Source: Sporosarcina oncorhynchi
GTDB taxonomy: Bacteria > Bacillota > Bacilli > Bacillales_A > Planococcaceae
Direction of reading: 5' to 3'
DNA length: 64,000 bases
NCBI RefSeq assembly: GCF_033304615.1
Contig: NZ_CP129118.1
Location: 2,786,001 to 2,850,000 of the forward strand
The notes below the pieces were generated by a model that saw nothing but the letters and a program-made list of their open reading frames with translations, was not told where the DNA came from and did not search any database. Made by a program: the position numbers and the translations under genes. This document shows, piece after piece, positions 1 through 7,065 of this stretch (its first letter is position 1; every line of letters begins with the position of its first letter).

Positions 1-688
1 TTTCAAAATAGACTGCAAAACAATCATTTCCATCTAGGCGGATTCCCGGCATACCATAAGCAACGGATTTTTGGGCGATCGTCTTTGAGTTCATTTGTTT
101 TTCAATCGGAACAGAAATGGCATATCCATTATTTTGGTTAAAAAAGACAACTGGCACTTTGAATACACTTGCAAAATTCAATCCCTCGTGAAAGTCACCT
201 TCGGATGTAGCTCCGTCCCCAAAATAGGCAATTGCAGCATTTTTCGTTCCCTTTTTCTTTTCAGCCCAAGCGGCACCTGCCGCATGTGGGAGTTGGGTCG
301 CAATCGGGACAGCTGGCGGGAAGATTTGTCTATCTGCCGGAGTTAGACAACCTTCCACCCGCCCATTCCAATACAAAAATGTAGTGGCCATACTTTTACC
401 GAACGTAAGCGTTGCACCATGATCACGATAAGTCGGGAAAACCCAGTCATTGTCATTTAGTGCAAGTGCGCTGCCGACTTGGGCAGCTTCCTGCCCTTCA
501 AATGGCGCATAGGTGCCTAAGCGGCCTTGTCGTTGTAAGTTAATTGCTTTCCGATCAAATGTCCGAATTCGGTACATATGGGAATACAGCTTTTTAACAA
601 GCTGCTCGTCAATCTGCTTTTCATACTCCGCATCCACGAAAAATCCTTTGTCATCTATTACTCTTTTAACAGGATAGTACTGTTCCAC
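1..688 (-). CDS. 2-oxo acid dehydrogenase E1 alpha subunit (partial, C-terminus outside window)
   Basis: Thiamine-diphosphate E1 alpha subunit of a cytoplasmic 2-oxo acid dehydrogenase complex (pyruvate, branched-chain or aryl type); with E1 beta it decarboxylates a 2-oxo acid and hands the acyl group to E2 lipoate. About 229 residues are visible of a usual ~360, the rest lying left of base 1. Seen: the TPP motif opens with GDG at residue 157 and closes with NNGYAI near 186; GQEAAQVG near 65 and HAAGAA near 135 are further E1-alpha hallmarks. I chose GTG at 688 because GGAGG sits 7 bases upstream. An in-frame ATG at 706 overlaps the upstream stop as ATGA but lacks a ribosome site. It follows phenylalanine dehydrogenase in the same operon, so phenylpyruvate is a reasonable substrate (inference); substrate specificity cannot be read from sequence. 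Confidence 0.88.
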   Translation of the reverse strand, partial: MEQYYPVKRVIDDKGFFVDAEYEKQIDEQLVKKLYSHMYRIRTFDRKAINLQRQGRLGTYAPFEGQEAAQVGSALALNDNDWVFPTYRDHGATLTFGKSMATTFLYWNGRVEGCLTPADRQIFPPAVPIATQLPHAAGAAWAEKKKGTKNAAIAYFGDGATSEGDFHEGLNFASVFKVPVVFFNQNNGYAISVPIEKQMNSKTIAQKSVAYGMPGIRLDGNDCFAVYFE

Positions 689-702
689 AAATACGCCTCC
701 AC

Positions 703-1851
703 TCATGATAGATTGCGAATCGCCCATTTCGGTTTCATTGGCGCTGAGTAAAAGTTATTCCGTTTTCCGCGGTCCGCTATTCTTCTTTCGCACATTTCGT
801 TTGCCGATTCCTCTGTTGTTTTTCCACTGAACTCAGCTTCCTTATACACTTCTAAAATCGCATCGTATATATGCTTTGTTTTGGCAAGCACGCGTTCATG
901 ATTAATGCCATACAATTCATCTACCACCTGGATGAGCCCGCCTGAATTAACGATATAATCTGGTGCATATAAAATCCCATTATCACGTAATTGTTTACCA
1001 TGTCTGTCTTCCAATAACTGATTGTTAGCGGAACCTACAATCGCTTTCACTTTAAATTGGGGTATTGTCGTATCATTGATAATCCCGCCAAAAGCACATG
1101 GTATGAATAGATCCGCTTCTTGCGAATAGATGTCCTCGCTTGCAACAATTTTTACGCTGCCTGTCGTTCTTTCTGCAACTTCTTCGATTGCACGCAAGCT
1201 TTCTTCGTTAATATCCGTCACATAAATGCGTGCACCTGCCTCAAGTAATCCACTTGCGACTTTGAAACCAACTTTTCCAAGCCCTTGTATCGCATAGATT
1301 TGCTGGCCTAACTCGTCATGTCCAAATGCAAACTGATTGGTCGCTTTTATGCCGTATAAAACACCTTCGGCAGTCGGGATCGATGAATCACCACCACCTC
1401 CGTAGGCTTCAGGAAGACCATTGATGAAGTTGGTCTCTTTCATCGCATGAATGAAATCATCCATCGTAGTTCCCATATCCGTTCCCGTATAAAAGCGGCC
1501 GCCCAACGAGTTTACAAATTGACCGAACGCCCGGAATAATTCAGGTGACTTATCTGTTTTGGGATCACCGATAATGACTGCTTTCCCACCTCCGAAATCG
1601 ACATCGGAAGCCGCACATTTATAGGTCATTCCTTTTGATAGACGAAGAGCATCTTCTAATGCTTCTTCCACACTGCCATAAGGCTGCATGCGGCAACCAC
1701 CTATAGCTGGACCAAGCGTCGTATTATGGATTGCGATAATTGCACGCAAACCAGTGGAAGGGTCGTTACAGAAAACGACTTGTTCATGCTCACTCATTCG
1801 ATCAAACAGTTCAAATTGCTTTGTTATTGACGTTTTTTCAGCTATCATCAT
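703..1851 (-). CDS. pdh: phenylalanine dehydrogenase
   Basis: NAD-dependent oxidative deamination of L-phenylalanine to phenylpyruvate and ammonia, in the cytoplasm. At 382 residues it matches the ~380-residue length of Bacillus/Lysinibacillus phenylalanine dehydrogenases rather than leucine dehydrogenases (~365). Seen: the substrate-side lysine in GMTYK (residue 78), the catalytic lysine in GGGK (residue 90), TGTDMGTT near 122-129 and a Rossmann GLGKVG at 190-195. From memory of the family, the segment around [15 protein letters not shown] and the C-terminal PKW tail are closer to phenylalanine than leucine enzymes. A run of six G lies about 5 bases before the first of two adjacent ATGs. The E1 alpha gene starts within or just after its stop, so the two are translationally linked. 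An insertion sequence lies immediately upstream and may have separated it from its former promoter. Confidence 0.9.
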   Translation of the reverse strand: MMIAEKTSITKQFELFDRMSEHEQVVFCNDPSTGLRAIIAIHNTTLGPAIGGCRMQPYGSVEEALEDALRLSKGMTYKCAASDVDFGGGKAVIIGDPKTDKSPELFRAFGQFVNSLGGRFYTGTDMGTTMDDFIHAMKETNFINGLPEAYGGGGDSSIPTAEGVLYGIKATNQFAFGHDELGQQIYAIQGLGKVGFKVASGLLEAGARIYVTDINEESLRAIEEVAERTTGSVKIVASEDIYSQEADLFIPCAFGGIINDTTIPQFKVKAIVGSANNQLLEDRHGKQLRDNGILYAPDYIVNSGGLIQVVDELYGINHERVLAKTKHIYDAILEVYKEAEFSGKTTEESANEMCERRIADRGKRNNFYSAPMKPKWAIRNLS

Positions 1852-1866
1852 GTGATTCCCCCCTAG

Positions 1867-1874
1867 GATTGTAC
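1867..1874. repeat. 8-bp target-site duplication, left copy
   Basis: GATTGTAC sits directly outside the left end of the insertion sequence and is repeated exactly at 3715-3722 outside the right end. A perfect 8-bp flanking repeat is the signature of transposition and fixes the element borders. Confidence 0.85.
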
Positions 1875-1940
1875 GTTATTGTCAAAACTTCTATAGTAAA
1901 AAGCTAATAAATCCTTATAGATTATGGGTTTCAATAAAAA

Positions 1941-2016
1941 AAACTTGCCACCCCCTAAATTCTACGGATAATTGAGGTTACCAGACACCCAACATCCAGA
2001 ATAGGAAGTGACAAGT
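1941..2016 (+). promoter_or_regulatory. hairpin that can hide the transposase ribosome site
   Basis: AACTTGCCACCCCCTA at 1942-1957 pairs imperfectly with TAGGAAGTGACAAGTT at 2001-2016. The right arm contains the AGGAAG ribosome site of the transposase. RNA that enters from outside the element would include both arms and fold, so read-through transcription would give little transposase. This design is known from other insertion sequences; its action here is inferred. Confidence 0.55.
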
Positions 2017-3452
2017 TGTACCCTCAATTATTAGCTTATTTACTTCAATATATCAAGTACCAGCACACAATTATTATTACGTTACTTACGGTAGTGCTTG
2101 GAAAGGCCGTCGGGAGTGTGCGGCCCGATGAGCCTGTAGACAAGCCTTATCGAAAACTTCAGATTGATGAGCTTCCCGTTCTGGAGAAACTCGAGAAGCT
2201 GTCCTTTCAGGACTTATTGGATGATTATTTTAAAGCCCATGGGAAGTCTCTAAAACCCGTCCAGCGACGAAAGAATGCCAAATCGAGCGTTCCTGAAAAG
2301 CTGTGCTGTCCGCGGTGTAGTGCTCCATCCAGCTACCTGTATGCGAACAACGGAGACAAAGGGCAATTCCAATGTAAAGTCTGCGGATGCCTCTTTAATA
2401 AACAAAGCCGGTATCTGAAGGAAGCCATCCTCAAATGTCCCCACTGCTTAAAAACACTTGAAAAAGTAAAAGAACGAAAGGACTTCGACGTTTTCAAATG
2501 TAAGAACAATGACTGTTCCTATTACCAAAAGAAGTTGCGCCAAATGACACAAGCAGAAAAGAAACGATTCAAGGAAGATCCCCAGGCCTTCAAAGTTCGG
2601 TATATTTACCGTCAGTTTCAATTCGATTTCAAACCGATGGCAGATGCGTCCCCGGTTCAACCTAAGGTGGATCTCTCCAGGATCTATGTGTCTTCACACA
2701 CACTCGGGCTCATTCTTACGTACCACGTAAACTATGGCATCTCCGCACGGAAGACCGCAGCGCTGATGAGAGACGTTCATAACGTGCATATTTCTCATCA
2801 AAGTGTGCTGAACTACATGAACAGTGTTGCGTTGACGGTGAAGCCTTTTGTGGATAATTTCCCGTACGAGTTGTCTGATCAGTTCTGTGGGGATGAAACC
2901 TACATCCGTGTAAACGGGCGCTGGCATTACATCTTCTTCTTTTTCGATGCCGCTAAGAAGGTCATCCTGTCCTATCGGACTTCACCGAATCGGGACACCT
3001 TTTCAGCGATTCGCGCCCTGGATGATATGTTCAGGAAGATGAAGACCATTCCAGAGAACTTGAACATCGTGGTGGACGGAAACCCTATCTACCTGTTGGC
3101 CCAACAATTCTTTGCGCAACACGATATCCATTTTGATGTGACACGTGTAATCGGGCTGACAAACGAAGACCCTGTGTCAACTGAATATCGTCCATTGAAG
3201 CAAATCATCGAGCGTTTGAACCGGACATTTAAAGGGAACTACCGCGCCACCCATGGCTTTGGTTCCGAAGATGGATCGGTTTCTCACGTGACGCTGTTTG
3301 TCGCGTACTTCAACTTTCTCCGTCCTCATTCATCCTTGGAAGGCCGGGTACCTGTGATTGTCCCAGAATTGAAGGAAATGCCTCACATGCCCGCTCGATG
3401 GACGAAACTGATTGAACTATCGCAACAGTGGCTGACCGAGAATGCCAGCTGA
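2016..3452 (+). CDS. DDE transposase with two N-terminal zinc ribbons
   Basis: Transposase of the insertion sequence; 478 residues. Two CxxC...CxxC zinc ribbons (residues about 98-124 and 141-167) probably bind the element ends. The DDE catalytic domain follows, with D293 in GDETYI, D354 in VVDG and E399 in IIER; spacing and context resemble the IS240/IS6-type DDE domain. The extended N-terminus is unlike short IS6 transposases, and I do not assign a named family. The start is TTG with AGGAAG seven bases upstream, and that site is buried in a hairpin. No frameshift or internal stop is seen, so the gene looks intact. Confidence 0.88.
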   Translation: MYPQLLAYLLQYIKYQHTIIITLLTVVLGKAVGSVRPDEPVDKPYRKLQIDELPVLEKLEKLSFQDLLDDYFKAHGKSLKPVQRRKNAKSSVPEKLCCPRCSAPSSYLYANNGDKGQFQCKVCGCLFNKQSRYLKEAILKCPHCLKTLEKVKERKDFDVFKCKNNDCSYYQKKLRQMTQAEKKRFKEDPQAFKVRYIYRQFQFDFKPMADASPVQPKVDLSRIYVSSHTLGLILTYHVNYGISARKTAALMRDVHNVHISHQSVLNYMNSVALTVKPFVDNFPYELSDQFCGDETYIRVNGRWHYIFFFFDAAKKVILSYRTSPNRDTFSAIRALDDMFRKMKTIPENLNIVVDGNPIYLLAQQFFAQHDIHFDVTRVIGLTNEDPVSTEYRPLKQIIERLNRTFKGNYRATHGFGSEDGSVSHVTLFVAYFNFLRPHSSLEGRVPVIVPELKEMPHMPARWTKLIELSQQWLTENAS

Positions 3453-3509
3453 CTTTTTGTTTAGCTGAGCTTTTGGGAACATCGTGAATCGAGCAATCGG
3501 CGAAGCGAA

Positions 3510-3637
3510 CTCTTGACAAACCGAACGGAGAAAAAGGTTAAAATTGGTTAAAGTCAAGGGCTATTTGTCATGTCTTCTTTTTGTCCCCTTCGCCCTTGGT
3601 GCACACTACGCAACCTTTTTCGACTGTTTGTCAAGAG
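3510..3637. repeat. nested long stem-loop at the right end of the insertion sequence
   Basis: Three nested complementary blocks are visible: CTCTTGACAAAC (3510-3521) with GTTTGTCAAGAG (3626-3637), GAAAAAGGTT (3530-3539) with AACCTTTTTC (3612-3621), and CAAGGGC (3555-3561) with GCCCTTG (3592-3598). Together they would form a ~128-nt interrupted hairpin. Each outer arm contains TTGACA in outward-facing orientation. It may be a structured RNA, a subterminal transposase binding region or an outward promoter; which one is not clear. Confidence 0.6.
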
Positions 3638-3714
3638 CGATTGCGGTACATGGCCGACGACTTACTGTAGTGCGAGTCGCGAATTTGAGTTTTCATAGAA
3701 ATTTTGACACTACC

Positions 3715-3722
3715 GATTGTAC
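3715..3722. repeat. 8-bp target-site duplication, right copy
   Basis: GATTGTAC, identical to 1867-1874, directly outside the right inverted repeat of the insertion sequence. Confidence 0.85.
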
Positions 3723-3738
3723 GGACAAACGAACATTT

Positions 3739-4137
3739 TCAAACAGAAGCCTCTTTTAACTTCTCCATAATCTTTACTTTAGGCAATATGACTTGCACCA
3801 CTTCACCTTTTCCGATTAATCCAAGGTGATTGGACGCTGTCACTTTTGTCACTACCTTATTATCCCGATATTCAACTAACGTCGCCGTCAAACTAACAGT
3901 GGTACCAAGAGGTGACGCTGAGAGATGTTTCAACTGGACTGAGGCGCCCATCCCCTCCTCATCGTCTTCTAAAAACGGCAGGATGATTTTCCTCGACACC
4001 CACTCCATATGGTGAGTCATAGCCACTGTTGAATAAACAGGATGAACGACTTGCCCTTCAAATGACGCAAACATATCCTCTGTCACAGTGATTACAATCG
4101 TTTCCTCTCTTCCAACGTTCATCCCCGGTCTCATCAT
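3739..4137 (-). CDS. hotdog-fold acyl-CoA thioesterase (FlK-like)
   Basis: Probable cytoplasmic acyl-CoA thioesterase of the hotdog superfamily, 132 residues, the usual length of single-domain members. The pattern VHPVYSTVAMTHHMEW, then LPFL, VQLKHLSASPLGTTV and a closing charged strand resembles the fluoroacetyl-CoA-thioesterase-like group. In phenylacetate clusters a thioesterase (PaaI) releases trapped CoA from dead-end intermediates; this gene could fill that role but is not PaaI by sequence (inference). AGGGG lies upstream of the ATG pair at 4137. A perfect catabolite-repression site lies 35 bases further upstream. The insertion sequence has landed 17 bases past its stop. Confidence 0.75.
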   Translation of the reverse strand: MMRPGMNVGREETIVITVTEDMFASFEGQVVHPVYSTVAMTHHMEWVSRKIILPFLEDDEEGMGASVQLKHLSASPLGTTVSLTATLVEYRDNKVVTKVTASNHLGLIGKGEVVQVILPKVKIMEKLKEASV

Positions 4138-4171
4138 TTATCCCCTACTTCATTTATAATGTTAGGTAATA

Positions 4172-4187
4172 TTGCAAGCGCTTACAA
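4172..4187. promoter_or_regulatory. CcpA catabolite-responsive element (cre)
   Basis: TTGCAAGCGCTTACAA matches the cre consensus WTGNAANCGNWNNCWW at every position. It lies in the 139-bp gap upstream of the thioesterase gene, so glucose repression through CcpA-HPr(Ser-P) is likely for that gene and, before the insertion sequence arrived, perhaps for the phenylalanine dehydrogenase operon. Confidence 0.75.
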
Positions 4188-4276
4188 AAATACTATTTGA
4201 CACTTATCATAGTAAATATATGTGCATAAGGCTTCGTTAGAAGTATTTTGATAGCTGCCTTTTACTAATCACACAT

Positions 4277-5251
4277 TCAATTTTGTTTATCGGATAACAT
4301 GCTTTTGAATTCTTGCATCGTTCGATCCATCTGATTTTCCGCCTCTTCCATCATAGAAGCGAATAACTCTTTGACAGATGGGATGTTTTCTATTAAGCCT
4401 GCTATTTGTCCACTATTAATGAAGCCATTTTCCATATCGCCTTCGACTGCACCTTTGATATGCTTTTGTTCAGAAGTCATGTCACTATATTTTTCCAGTG
4501 ACATCCCCGATTCTTCCAAGTCTTTAAGCTTCATTGCATAAGGCGTCCTCAAGATTCGTCTGAGCCGCCCTAAACTGCGTCCAATCAATATGGTTTCCGT
4601 GTCACTTGCATCGACAAGGTTCTGTTTATAACGGTCATGAAACGGTGCCTCCTTTGTCGCTATGAGGCGAGTACCGATTTGTACACCACTGGCACCTAAC
4701 ATAAGCGCAGCCGCCAACCCTTTCCCATCACCTATACCACCTGCAGCAATGACCGGTACCGTAACGTTCTTCACAATCTGCGGTATTAATGTGAAAGTCG
4801 TCAGTTCCAAATTGGAATTAATGCCCGCTGCCTCGAACCCTTCCGCCACAAGAATATCCGCTCCCGCCGCCTCCGCTTTACGCGCATGTTGCACGGAAGC
4901 AACAAGTGCAATGACCAGTACACCATTTTCTTTTAGTACTGGGACATACGGTGCTGGATTTCCCGCTGATAGGGAAACAATAGGAATCTTATGTTTGAGA
5001 ACAAGATCGATTAACTCATTTACATAAGGAGAAACATTGATTGCGATATTGATAGCGAATTTCCTGTTCGTCAGACGTTTTGTTTCCATTATCATTTTTT
5101 CAACTTCATCCGGAGCCAACGTTCCGCATCCGATTGTACCAAGGCCACCTGCCTCTGAAACAGCCGCGGTCAGTTGCGCATTGCTGATATTCCCCATCCC
5201 TCCTTGAATAATTGGAAAGTCGATCTGAAGCCTATCACAAACATATATCAT
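4277..5251 (-). CDS. nitronate monooxygenase / FabK-like FMN oxidoreductase
   Basis: FMN-dependent TIM-barrel enzyme of the 2-nitropropane dioxygenase/nitronate monooxygenase family, 324 residues (typical length). Seen: IIQGGMGNIS at the N-terminus, an ALVASVQHARKAEAAGAD segment, VPVIAAGGIGDG near residue 170 and GASGVQIGTR near 190, which form the FMN phosphate site. It lacks the N-terminal features needed to separate nitronate oxidase from enoyl-ACP reductase FabK, so the substrate is open. GGGGTGA lies 7 bases before ATG 5251. It is divergent from the gamma-carbonic-anhydrase-like gene across a palindrome and sits in the phenylacetate island without an obvious pathway step. Confidence 0.8.
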   Translation of the reverse strand: MIYVCDRLQIDFPIIQGGMGNISNAQLTAAVSEAGGLGTIGCGTLAPDEVEKMIMETKRLTNRKFAINIAINVSPYVNELIDLVLKHKIPIVSLSAGNPAPYVPVLKENGVLVIALVASVQHARKAEAAGADILVAEGFEAAGINSNLELTTFTLIPQIVKNVTVPVIAAGGIGDGKGLAAALMLGASGVQIGTRLIATKEAPFHDRYKQNLVDASDTETILIGRSLGRLRRILRTPYAMKLKDLEESGMSLEKYSDMTSEQKHIKGAVEGDMENGFINSGQIAGLIENIPSVKELFASMMEEAENQMDRTMQEFKSMLSDKQN

Positions 5252-5300
5252 TTTTCGTTCACCCCTATGAATATATGTTATACTAATCTAAGTTAAAAAA

Positions 5301-5339
5301 CAATTAGGATAAATAGAAATTTCTATTTTGTCCTAATTG
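5301..5339. promoter_or_regulatory. 39-bp palindrome between divergent genes
   Basis: CAATTAGG (5301-5308) is mirrored by CCTAATTG (5332-5339). The centre AAATAGAAATTTCTATTT is an 18-bp perfect palindrome. It lies between the divergently transcribed nitronate monooxygenase and PaaY-like genes. A dimeric regulator operator is the simplest reading; no promoter could be assigned with confidence. Confidence 0.55.
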
Positions 5340-5386
5340 GTTGTCAATTTAGCCGATCAGGCTACTATAGGAGGAGGAGATTTGCT

Positions 5387-5914
5387 TTGTTAATCACATA
5401 TAAAGGGAAAAGTCCGTCACTCGATCCGACGGTTTTCGTCGCACCAGGCGCTAAAGTCATCGGGGACGTGAAAGTCGGAACAGAGTCGACCATTTGGTTT
5501 AATACGGTGTTACGGGGAGATGAAGGGCCCATTTCAATTGGGAATCGATGCAGCATCCAGGATAATTCAACAATCCATTTATATGAAGATGCTCCGGTTG
5601 TCGTAGAAGATGAGGTAACCGTCGGGCATAACGTAATCCTACATGGTTGCAAAGTCGGAAGACGCTCGATCATTGGAATGGGATCTACCATCCTTGATCA
5701 TGCTGAAATTGGCGAAGAGTGTATTATTGGTGCCAACACATTGATTCCGCCAGGGAAAAAAATCCCTCCACGCTCTCTCGTTGTTGGTTCGCCTGGGAAG
5801 GTAGTAAGAGAATTGAACGAAAGTGACTTTGAAATCATTCAGCTATCGATAGATTCATATGTACAAAAAGGCTATGATTATCGAGATATTTTTTCCGATC
5901 AAGATAGCGAATGA
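5387..5914 (+). CDS. gamma-carbonic-anhydrase-like hexapeptide-repeat protein (PaaY-like)
   Basis: Left-handed beta-helix protein of the gamma carbonic anhydrase / PaaY / YtoA group, 175 residues. Hexapeptide repeats run from about residue 10 to 135, and three histidines that would hold the trimer-interface metal are present (H64 in STIHLY, H81 and H86 in GHNVILH). PaaY proteins of phenylacetate clusters act as thioesterases on a toxic dead-end CoA adduct; given the setting this is the likely role, but housekeeping YtoA-type proteins look similar. The start is TTG with GGAGGAGA about 7 bases upstream; no ATG is available in frame nearby. Confidence 0.82.
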   Translation: MLITYKGKSPSLDPTVFVAPGAKVIGDVKVGTESTIWFNTVLRGDEGPISIGNRCSIQDNSTIHLYEDAPVVVEDEVTVGHNVILHGCKVGRRSIIGMGSTILDHAEIGEECIIGANTLIPPGKKIPPRSLVVGSPGKVVRELNESDFEIIQLSIDSYVQKGYDYRDIFSDQDSE

Positions 5915-6260
5915 TAAAAACCGGTTTGTCCACTTGGGTTACGGGTTGAGAACGCGGGGAGAAAACATTGAAAAGCATAGCGAATAAGGACGCAATTCGC
6001 AGGTGAATTTGAGCGAAAAGGAGCACATCTTTGCTCTGACAGGTGAAACACCCTTCGGAGCGAAGCGAAGCGGAGCGAAGCGGAGAGGTGTGGTTCATCG
6101 CCCGCCCTCCGGAACACGTCCGGCTGCAGCGCAGATCAACGGTTTAGAACCACTATCCCGTTAACGGCGCGATTCTTGAAAACTTTACGTCTAGCTTTTT
6201 CAAATGTTGATTAGGTGATAGAATTACAGTAGCAGCTACATACAGCGGATGGGCGGTTGG
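5915..6260. other. gene-free stretch with GC-rich degenerate repeats
   Basis: No convincing gene. Around 6055-6085 there are short direct iterations of GGAGCGAAGC, and 5920-6150 resembles a worn copy of the Bacillaceae-type intergenic repeat seen more clearly at 6648-6840. Bases 6190-6260 probably hold the toxin promoter; TTGATT near 6209 is a possible -35. Confidence 0.4.
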
Positions 6261-6282
6261 CACTCCCTTGTGAAAGGGGGTG
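6261..6282 (+). promoter_or_regulatory. hairpin over the toxin ribosome site (copy 1)
   Basis: CACTCCCTT (6261-6269) can pair with AAGGGGGTG (6274-6282), which is the Shine-Dalgarno of the holin-like toxin. Copy 2 preserves the same pairing (36160-36179). Sequestration of the ribosome site in the primary transcript is typical of type I toxin mRNAs. Confidence 0.6.
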
Positions 6283-6287
6283 TTTAT

Positions 6288-6398
6288 ATGGTGACATACG
6301 AAGCGATGAACATGCTATTCCAATTTGGAATGTTCCTGGCGGCAATGCTAACAGCTATCGCCGCGATGATTGCTCTATCCACCAATAGAAAAAAGTAA
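6288..6398 (+). CDS. holin-like type I toxin peptide (TxpA-like family), copy 1
   Basis: A 36-residue peptide beginning MVTYEAMNMLFQFGMF and ending in NRKK, with one hydrophobic helix (about residues 8-30) and a basic tail. This is the pattern of the putative holin-like toxin family related to TxpA/YonT of Bacillus, which act at the membrane and are silenced by antisense RNA. The ribosome site AAAGGGGG is very strong and lies in a hairpin. The 3' region holds a terminator hairpin and an antisense gene. A paralogue with the same layout lies at 36044-36154. Toxicity is inferred from family resemblance. Confidence 0.75.
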   Translation: MVTYEAMNMLFQFGMFLAAMLTAIAAMIALSTNRKK

Positions 6399-6441
6399 CC
6401 ACCCTCCGCTACGACCCAAGTAGATGAGATGGTTACTTTTT
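6390..6441. terminator. bidirectional stem-loop at the toxin stop codon
   Basis: AAAAAGTAACCA (6390-6401) pairs with TGGTTACTTTTT (6430-6441). T tracts exist in both directions; it probably ends the antisense RNA. Confidence 0.65.
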
Positions 6442-6498
6442 CAGTTCAAACATCTTTTCAACTGGTCAGCCGCACTTCATGCGGATGTCAGCTGCATT

Positions 6499-6522
6499 GA
6501 CCGGGTGTTCGCGCACTCGGTC
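6499..6522 (+). terminator. terminator of toxin mRNA (copy 1)
   Basis: GACCGGGTG (6499-6507) pairs with CACTCGGTC (6514-6522), followed by TTCTTT. It corresponds to the terminator 35922-35946 of the second module. Confidence 0.55.
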
Positions 6523-6647
6523 TTCTTTAGTATATCTCCACTTTACCACAGTTATGCGGAAAACACACTTCTTTAAGTGATACAAGTTAATGTGTTCTGT
6601 TAGTGATGGAATATCCCGGATTCGGGCGCGATTACTCTCTAAGTTGA

Positions 6648-6840
6648 TCGGAGCGGAAGACAGGCGACTCCTGTCGGAGATAGCGAGAGCCGTAACGAAG
6701 AACGGCTTTTGCGAGTGAAGCAAAGCGAAAAGGAGCATATATTTACTTTAATAGGCAAGACCCCGCAGTGTCGCGCCTTTTGCGACCGAGGAGGCTTCCT
6801 CCCGCCCCACGGAAAGCGCCTGTCTGGAGCGGAAATCTTA
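6648..6840. repeat. Bacillaceae-type intergenic repeat
   Basis: GC-rich block opening with GGAGCGGAAGACAGGCGACT and closing with GGAAAGCGCCTGTCTGGAGCGGAAATC, with GACCCCGCAG and GAGGAGGCTTCC between. The ends are complementary (AGACAGGCG and CGCCTGTCT), and similar blocks are common between genes in Bacillaceae. No gene is seen across 6540-6965. Confidence 0.5.
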
Positions 6841-6969
6841 GCGTTTCTCTGTTAAGTTACTCAGCTTTCGTATTCTTTTAAATAAAAATGCTTGACTAGA
6901 AGTAAGAACGCCTCCGGCTGAAACGGAAAACAACGTCTTCATATCGCTATCCAACTATAGATAGTGCAA

Positions 6970-7012
6970 AATAAGAAAATGCTCAGGCATAAAAACCGGG
7001 CATTTTCTTATT
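6970..7012. terminator. terminator downstream of paaX
   Basis: AATAAGAAAATGC (6970-6982) pairs with GCATTTTCTTATT (7000-7012). It is placed to end paaX transcription. Confidence 0.7.
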
Positions 7013-7065
7013 GTTATTTCAATTATCCATCGCCATTTGGACACCATTTTTTATCTTCCAAATGA

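Larger units (their letters stand above)
1875..3714 (+). mobile_element. complete insertion sequence, 1840 bp
   Basis: The element is bounded by imperfect inverted repeats: the left end 1875-1893 and the reverse complement of 3696-3714 share TGTCAAAA and TTCTAT, with about 16 of 19 positions alike. It is flanked by the 8-bp duplication GATTGTAC. It carries one transposase gene, a hairpin over that gene's ribosome site and a nested stem-loop near its right end. It lies between the thioesterase gene and phenylalanine dehydrogenase and is intact, so the insertion may be recent. The family is uncertain: the catalytic domain resembles the IS240/IS6-type DDE fold, but the protein is twice as long as classic IS6 transposases. 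Confidence 0.85.
6390..6525 (-). ncRNA. probable antisense RNA antitoxin (copy 1)
   Basis: Inferred convergent antisense transcript to the 3' part of the toxin mRNA. A TATACT -10-like box lies at 6529-6534 on the minus strand, and the RNA would end at the stem-loop 6390-6441, whose TTTTT tract lies at the toxin 3' end. The segment is similar in order and sequence to the copy-2 module at 35.9-36.05 kb, including a small CCGC/GCGG hairpin. Transcript ends are estimates. Confidence 0.45.

Noticed and set aside
703-1851. Leucine dehydrogenase instead of phenylalanine dehydrogenase
   Set aside because: Length, the GTDMGTT segment and the PKW C-terminal tail fit phenylalanine dehydrogenases better, as does the phenylacetate context.
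3544-3759. Plus-strand frame at the right end of the insertion sequence
   Set aside because: It runs through the nested stem-loop, the inverted repeat and the target duplication, so it cannot be a gene of either the element or the host.
5347-5368. TTGTCA-N16-TACTAT promoter directly before the PaaY-like gene
   Set aside because: A transcript from it would start inside or after the ribosome site, so it cannot be the main promoter.
6288-6398. Phage holin
   Set aside because: No lysin or phage gene is nearby; size, basic tail, hidden ribosome site and antisense layout fit a type I toxin better.
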